Source: DASRVA01 sp035550715
GTDB lineage: Bacteria > Gemmatimonadota > Gemmatimonadetes > JACCXV01 > JAHWKZ01
NCBI GenBank assembly: GCA_035550715.1
Contig: DASZOP010000097.1
Coordinates: forward strand, 1 to 8,641
Direction of reading: 5' to 3'
DNA length: 8,641 nt
In this document: piece after piece, positions 6,342 to 8,641 of the stretch
Layout of the letters: each line of letters opens with the position of its first letter
How positions within the stretch are numbered: the stretch's first letter is position 1
Notes under the pieces: generated by a model
Told to the model about the DNA's origin: nothing
Database searches by the model: none
What the model saw: the letters and a program-made list of their open reading frames with translations, nothing else
Made by a program: the position numbers and the translations under genes

Positions 6342-7186
6342 GCGGAAGCGGCGGCCGGAAGGCGCGCTCGCGATCGTGCCCGGATCATGGCCCGCTCCCG
6401 GTCCGTGAGTACCCCTGCTGCCAGGCGAACGTTCAGCGTCTCCGCGAGCCCCGATCGAAGCGCGGCGACGGCTTCCGCGAACCCGACCGCTCGGCCGGCG
6501 GCCGCCGACAGGGTCGTGAAGGAGCTCCCGATGAAGCTCCCGGGCCAGACGCGCTCCGGGATCCAGGCCGGGTCGCCGGCCAGGGGGAGCGAGCCGTGCT
6601 GGAGAAGCGCCGCTCGCGAGCGCCGCTGGGCGCTCCCGAGGAGCTTTCGCCCGCCGGCCTCGATCTCCCAGGGGACGGTCGCGGCGAAGCAGGCGAGCCG
6701 GCTGGACGGCCTCCGTCCCGCGCCGCCCCCCCGCGGCGCCAGCTCGACCTGGAGGCCGAGCCGCCGAAGCCCGGCGGCCAGCCCCTCGTGGATTCGCCGG
6801 TAGGCGTCGGTCAGCCCGCCCGCCAGGGGCGGCTCGCCGATCGGCGTCACGACGCTGTAGGTGAGCTCTTCGCCGGACGGACCGTGCCACACTAGACGGC
6901 CCCCCGTCGGGCGGCGCACCCACTCGACCCCCAGCTGGTCGAGGGCCGCGCGCGCGCCGACGCCGGGGTCGGCCTGATGACGGCCCAGGGTGACGGCGGG
7001 TGGATCCCAGGCGTAGAACCGGACGGTGGGCGGGGACGCCTTCGCTCCAACCGCTTCCAGGACGGCCTCGTCGCACGCCATGTTCCATGCCCCCGGGCGG
7101 GGGCCGGTCTGGAGGAGCCGCCAGACCGGGGTGGGATCAGCGGGGCTCGAGCGGCACCGGCGCGATCCGGGTCGGGCTCGTGTCAT
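6338..7186 (-). CDS. lipM: LipM-type octanoyltransferase / lipoate-protein ligase A family protein
   Basis: Cytoplasmic acyltransferase of the BPL/LPL fold, 282 residues, about the length of LipM. The core starts at residue 22 with WRLLQTG...NMACDEAVLEA and continues with RFYAW..PAVTLGRHQ (56-71) and the substrate-binding RRPTGGRLVWHG (91-102) ahead of ELTYS (107-111). Then comes ACFAATVPWEIEAGGRKLLG (165-184), followed by SAQRR and LLQHGSLPL. C166 sits where LipM and LipL carry the catalytic cysteine that ATP-dependent LplA ligases lack, and K181 is the conserved lysine before GSAQ. LipM moves octanoate from acyl carrier protein to GcvH; finding gcvP at the head of this block supports that role. 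ATG 7186 is the only usable start: a TGA lies 15-13 nt upstream (7201-7199) and no ATG, GTG or TTG occurs before the conserved core. The gene therefore overlaps the lipoprotein gene by 50 nt. No ribosome site is visible, so coupled translation is likely. LipL-type transfer or LplA-like ligation are the alternatives. Confidence 0.83.
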   Translation of the reverse strand: MTRARPGSRRCRSSPADPTPVWRLLQTGPRPGAWNMACDEAVLEAVGAKASPPTVRFYAWDPPAVTLGRHQADPGVGARAALDQLGVEWVRRPTGGRLVWHGPSGEELTYSVVTPIGEPPLAGGLTDAYRRIHEGLAAGLRRLGLQVELAPRGGGAGRRPSSRLACFAATVPWEIEAGGRKLLGSAQRRSRAALLQHGSLPLAGDPAWIPERVWPGSFIGSSFTTLSAAAGRAVGFAEAVAALRSGLAETLNVRLAAGVLTDRERAMIRARSRARLPAAASA

Positions 7187-7616
7187 CGGGGAGGAGGCTC
7201 AGGCCGTCCTGGAAGACGGCCGGGCGATAGCCACGGGCGGCGATCATCACCGTGTAGTCCCGTCCGCGCACGAGATCCTCGATCCACCACTGGCCGGCGC
7301 TGTCGGAGAGGGCGGCACCGGCCATCAGCGAGGCCGTGGAATCCGCCGGGCCCGACGCCCACCGGGCGGGATCGACGCCGGGCTCGAGAACGATCACGGT
7401 GGCCCCGGCGATCGCGCTCCCCGTCCGATCCTCGACGACCTTCCCCAGGATCGCGACCGACGGCGGGAAGAGGCCGCCCACCGAGTCCCCGAGGGCGGCC
7501 GCCGCCGCTCCGGTCCCGCCCGGCCCGGGGCGGACGCTCTCCTGGCGACACGCGAAGGCCCCGACGAGGACGACGGCCAGGAAGGCGAACGGCGGCGGTC
7601 GGACGAAGGTGATCAT
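7137..7616 (-). CDS. Small lipoprotein with a carboxypeptidase-regulatory-like domain
   Basis: A 159-residue exported protein. Residues 1-23 are a lipoprotein signal (hydrophobic FAFLAVVLVGAFAC, lipidated C23), with Ala rather than Leu at -3 of the lipobox. A Gly/Ala/Pro linker follows (24-54). One CarboxypepD_reg-like beta-sandwich domain spans about 55-133: LGKVVEDRTGSAIAGATVIV, then DSAGQWWIEDLVRGRDYTV, then ARGYRP. This domain usually acts as an adhesion or spacer module in outer-membrane or surface proteins, and here it stands alone. The exact role is unknown. ATG 7616 is bounded by an in-frame stop 13-15 nt upstream and has no ribosome site directly before it; a GGAG lies 17 nt upstream and is better placed for an out-of-frame ATG at 7626. 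The last 16 codons overlap lipM in another frame. Confidence 0.8.
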   Translation of the reverse strand: MITFVRPPPFAFLAVVLVGAFACRQESVRPGPGGTGAAAAALGDSVGGLFPPSVAILGKVVEDRTGSAIAGATVIVLEPGVDPARWASGPADSTASLMAGAALSDSAGQWWIEDLVRGRDYTVMIAARGYRPAVFQDGLSLLPDDTSPTRIAPVPLEPR

Positions 7617-7640
7617 GCGGTGGCATTGCTACACTCCACG

Positions 7641-7661
7641 CCGGCCGGACGGTCCAGCCGG
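7641..7661 (-). terminator. GC-rich hairpin between the hydrolase and the lipoprotein genes
   Basis: The minus-strand sequence CCGGCTGG-ACCGT-CCGGCCGG forms an 8-bp stem with one G-U pair and a 5-base loop, 8 nt after the stop of the hydrolase gene. No T-run follows, so it is not a textbook intrinsic terminator. It could pause polymerase, protect the 3' end of the gcvP-hydrolase message, or be a chance product of GC-rich DNA. Confidence 0.35.
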
Positions 7662-7669
7662 GGCCCCGC

Positions 7670-8356
7670 TCAGAACTCCACGCTCCCGCCCGGCTTCAGG
7701 ACCTCGCACTTCGAGCTCGTCCGGCGTTCGACCAGCTCCTTCCACTCGACGGCGTCCTGAGCGATCAGCTCGAACGTGTCGTAGTGCATCGGGACGACGA
7801 GATCCGGCTGGAGCCACTGCACGGCCTTGAGCGCGTCGTCCGGCCCCATCGTGTAGTTGTCGCCGATCGGAAGGCACGCGCAGTCGAAGTCGTAGAGCTG
7901 GCCGAGCAGCTTGATGTCGGCGGTCAGCGCCGTGTCGCCGGCGTGGTAGAAGACCTTGTCCTCGGCCCTGATCACGATCCCGCACGGGTTGGTCGAGTAG
8001 GCGGGGTCGGCATCCGTCCGGGAGCCGTGGGCGGCGGGGACCAGCTTGACGTGGCCGAATTCGAACGTGTGGCCCCCGCCGCAAGCCAGCCCGTGCGCCT
8101 TGCACCCCTCCTTCTCGGCGAGCGCGGCCAGCTCGTACGCCGCCACCACCGTCGCCCCGGTCCGCTGCGCGATCGCCACCGTATCGCCCCAGTGGTCGCC
8201 GTGGCCGTGGGAGACGACGATCGCCTGAATCCCCTGGATGTCGCCGGGTCCGACGTCGGCCTTCGGGTTCCCCGACAGGAAGGGGTCGATCAGGAACTTC
8301 CCCTCCGCCGTCTCGTACTCGAAACACGCATGTCCGTGCCAGGTCAGCCTGGCCAT
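7670..8356 (-). CDS. UPF0173-family metal-dependent hydrolase (metallo-beta-lactamase fold)
   Basis: A 228-residue cytoplasmic protein of the metallo-beta-lactamase fold, the usual length for UPF0173 hydrolases. It opens with TWHGHACFEYETAEGKFLID, typical of this group. The metal-binding HGHGDH motif is at 50-55. Further likely ligands are H110 (AAHGSRTD), D141 (YHAGDTAL) and H191 (VPMHYDTFE), so the site for two metal ions looks intact. No signal peptide is present. The physiological substrate of the family is not established as far as I know, and none is claimed here. ATG 8356 lies 1 nt after the gcvP stop with AGGAGG 5 nt upstream, so it is almost certainly co-translated with gcvP. C-terminal VEF ends at a TGA followed by a hairpin. 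Confidence 0.92.
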   Translation of the reverse strand: MARLTWHGHACFEYETAEGKFLIDPFLSGNPKADVGPGDIQGIQAIVVSHGHGDHWGDTVAIAQRTGATVVAAYELAALAEKEGCKAHGLACGGGHTFEFGHVKLVPAAHGSRTDADPAYSTNPCGIVIRAEDKVFYHAGDTALTADIKLLGQLYDFDCACLPIGDNYTMGPDDALKAVQWLQPDLVVPMHYDTFELIAQDAVEWKELVERRTSSKCEVLKPGGSVEF

Positions 8357-8357
8357 G

Positions 8358-8641
8358 TCAACCTCCTCCGCCCATCGATCGGTCGACTGCGCTCACCGGC
8401 GGCAACGTGCAGATCAGGTTCCGATCCCCGAACGCGGCGTCCACGCGGCCGACCGCCGGCCACACCTTGTGGGCGCCGCTCTCGGGCGTAGGAAAGGCGG
8501 CCCGCTCCCGCGAGTAGGGATGCGTCCACTCGTCCGCCGTCAGCGCCTCGAGGGTGTGGGGCGCGTTCCGGAGCAGGTTGTCGCCCCGGTCCGCCCGGCC
8601 TTCCTCGATCTCTCGGATCTCCTCGCGGATCGCGATCATCG
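8358..8641 (-). CDS. gcvP: Glycine dehydrogenase (decarboxylating), P-protein of the glycine cleavage system, C-terminal end
   Basis: About the last 93 residues of the roughly 950-residue single-chain P-protein, which decarboxylates glycine with pyridoxal phosphate and passes the aminomethyl group to the lipoyl arm of GcvH. The match rests on MIAIREEIREIEEGRADRGD, NLLRNAPHT, EWTHPYSRERAAFP, VWPAVGRVDAAFGDRNLICT and PPVSAVD, all in the order expected for the long GcvP form rather than the split GcvPB subunit. The pyridoxal-phosphate lysine and most of the protein lie beyond the right edge. The first Met in the window is internal: the family usually reads A-M-I-A-I-R here, and the two preceding bases (CG) fit an alanine codon. 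The C-terminus ends in MGGGG, whose codons form the ribosome site of the next gene. Confidence 0.95.
   Translation of the reverse strand, partial: MIAIREEIREIEEGRADRGDNLLRNAPHTLEALTADEWTHPYSRERAAFPTPESGAHKVWPAVGRVDAAFGDRNLICTLPPVSAVDRSMGGGG
8362..8367 (-). promoter_or_regulatory. Ribosome binding site for the hydrolase, encoded in the gcvP tail
   Basis: Minus-strand AGGAGG sits 5 nt before the ATG at 8356 and is the strongest such site in the window. The codons GGC GGA GGA GGT that supply it also encode the four glycines ending the gcvP product. The stop TGA and a single C separate it from the start codon. Confidence 0.8.

Noticed and set aside
4695..6803. Long plus-strand open frame (702 codons) across the first binding-protein gene and lipM
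   Set aside because: It runs antisense to two genes with clear family motifs and spans their boundary. Its product is a low-complexity Arg/Gly/Asp/Val-rich string with no recognisable domain, as expected opposite GC-rich coding DNA.
7617..7669. Promoter for the lipoprotein and lipM
   Set aside because: TGGACC and TGTAGC at 17-nt spacing match the consensus only at four and three of six positions, which is too weak in a short GC-rich gap.
8637..8639. ATG as a real start for a 93-residue protein
   Set aside because: The sequence matches the internal A-M-I-A-I-R stretch near the end of GcvP, so the gene continues beyond the right edge.
1..8641. Mobile elements, CRISPR arrays, tRNA or rRNA genes, toxin-antitoxin or defence genes
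   Set aside because: No terminal repeats, spaced direct repeats, RNA-gene signatures or such protein families were seen. The window is tightly packed metabolic and transport DNA with uniform composition.

Overview
High-GC bacterial window in which every supported gene is read from the minus strand, so the transcription order runs from high to low coordinates. It holds eight genes, the first and last cut by the window edges, and no stretch over 300 bases lacks a gene. There are no RNA genes, insertion sequences, CRISPR arrays or integration signatures that I can see. The organism cannot be named from this window. Very high GC, classical signal peptides and lipoboxes, a LipM-type octanoyltransferase next to a single-chain glycine decarboxylase, and a glutamate-carboxypeptidase-II-like peptidase would suit Gemmatimonadota or a similar high-GC Gram-negative soil or water lineage. 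That placement is an inference.

Right block (about 8641 down to 6338): the C-terminal end of glycine decarboxylase (gcvP), then a UPF0173 metallo-beta-lactamase-fold hydrolase that starts 1 nt after the gcvP stop, a 53-nt gap with a strong GC hairpin, a small lipoprotein with a carboxypeptidase-regulatory-like beta-sandwich domain, and a LipM-type octanoyl/lipoyl transferase overlapping the lipoprotein gene by 50 nt. gcvP and lipM fit one theme: the P-protein works with GcvH, which carries the lipoyl arm, and LipM-type enzymes place the octanoyl precursor of that arm on GcvH.

Left block (about 6341 down to 1): a good sigma70-type promoter whose -35 box TTGACA contains the lipM stop codon, followed by a compact peptide-import operon. 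It encodes two paralogous family-5 solute-binding lipoproteins (coupled by TGATG), a DppB/OppB-type permease, a DppC/OppC-type permease with an unusual N-terminal membrane extension, and the start of a secreted M28 peptidase resembling glutamate carboxypeptidase II. The peptidase was found by translating the minus strand by hand: it begins with TTG, overlaps the permease stop (TTGA) and runs off the left edge. The ABC ATPase subunits are not in the window. The likely logic is that the peptidase trims peptides outside the cytoplasmic membrane, one or both binding proteins capture the products, and the permease pair imports them.

Nothing here is clearly a new type of system. The points most worth a second look are the co-translated peptidase, the fused membrane domain on the OppC-type permease, the twin binding proteins, and the tightly packed junctions where translation signals sit inside the upstream gene.
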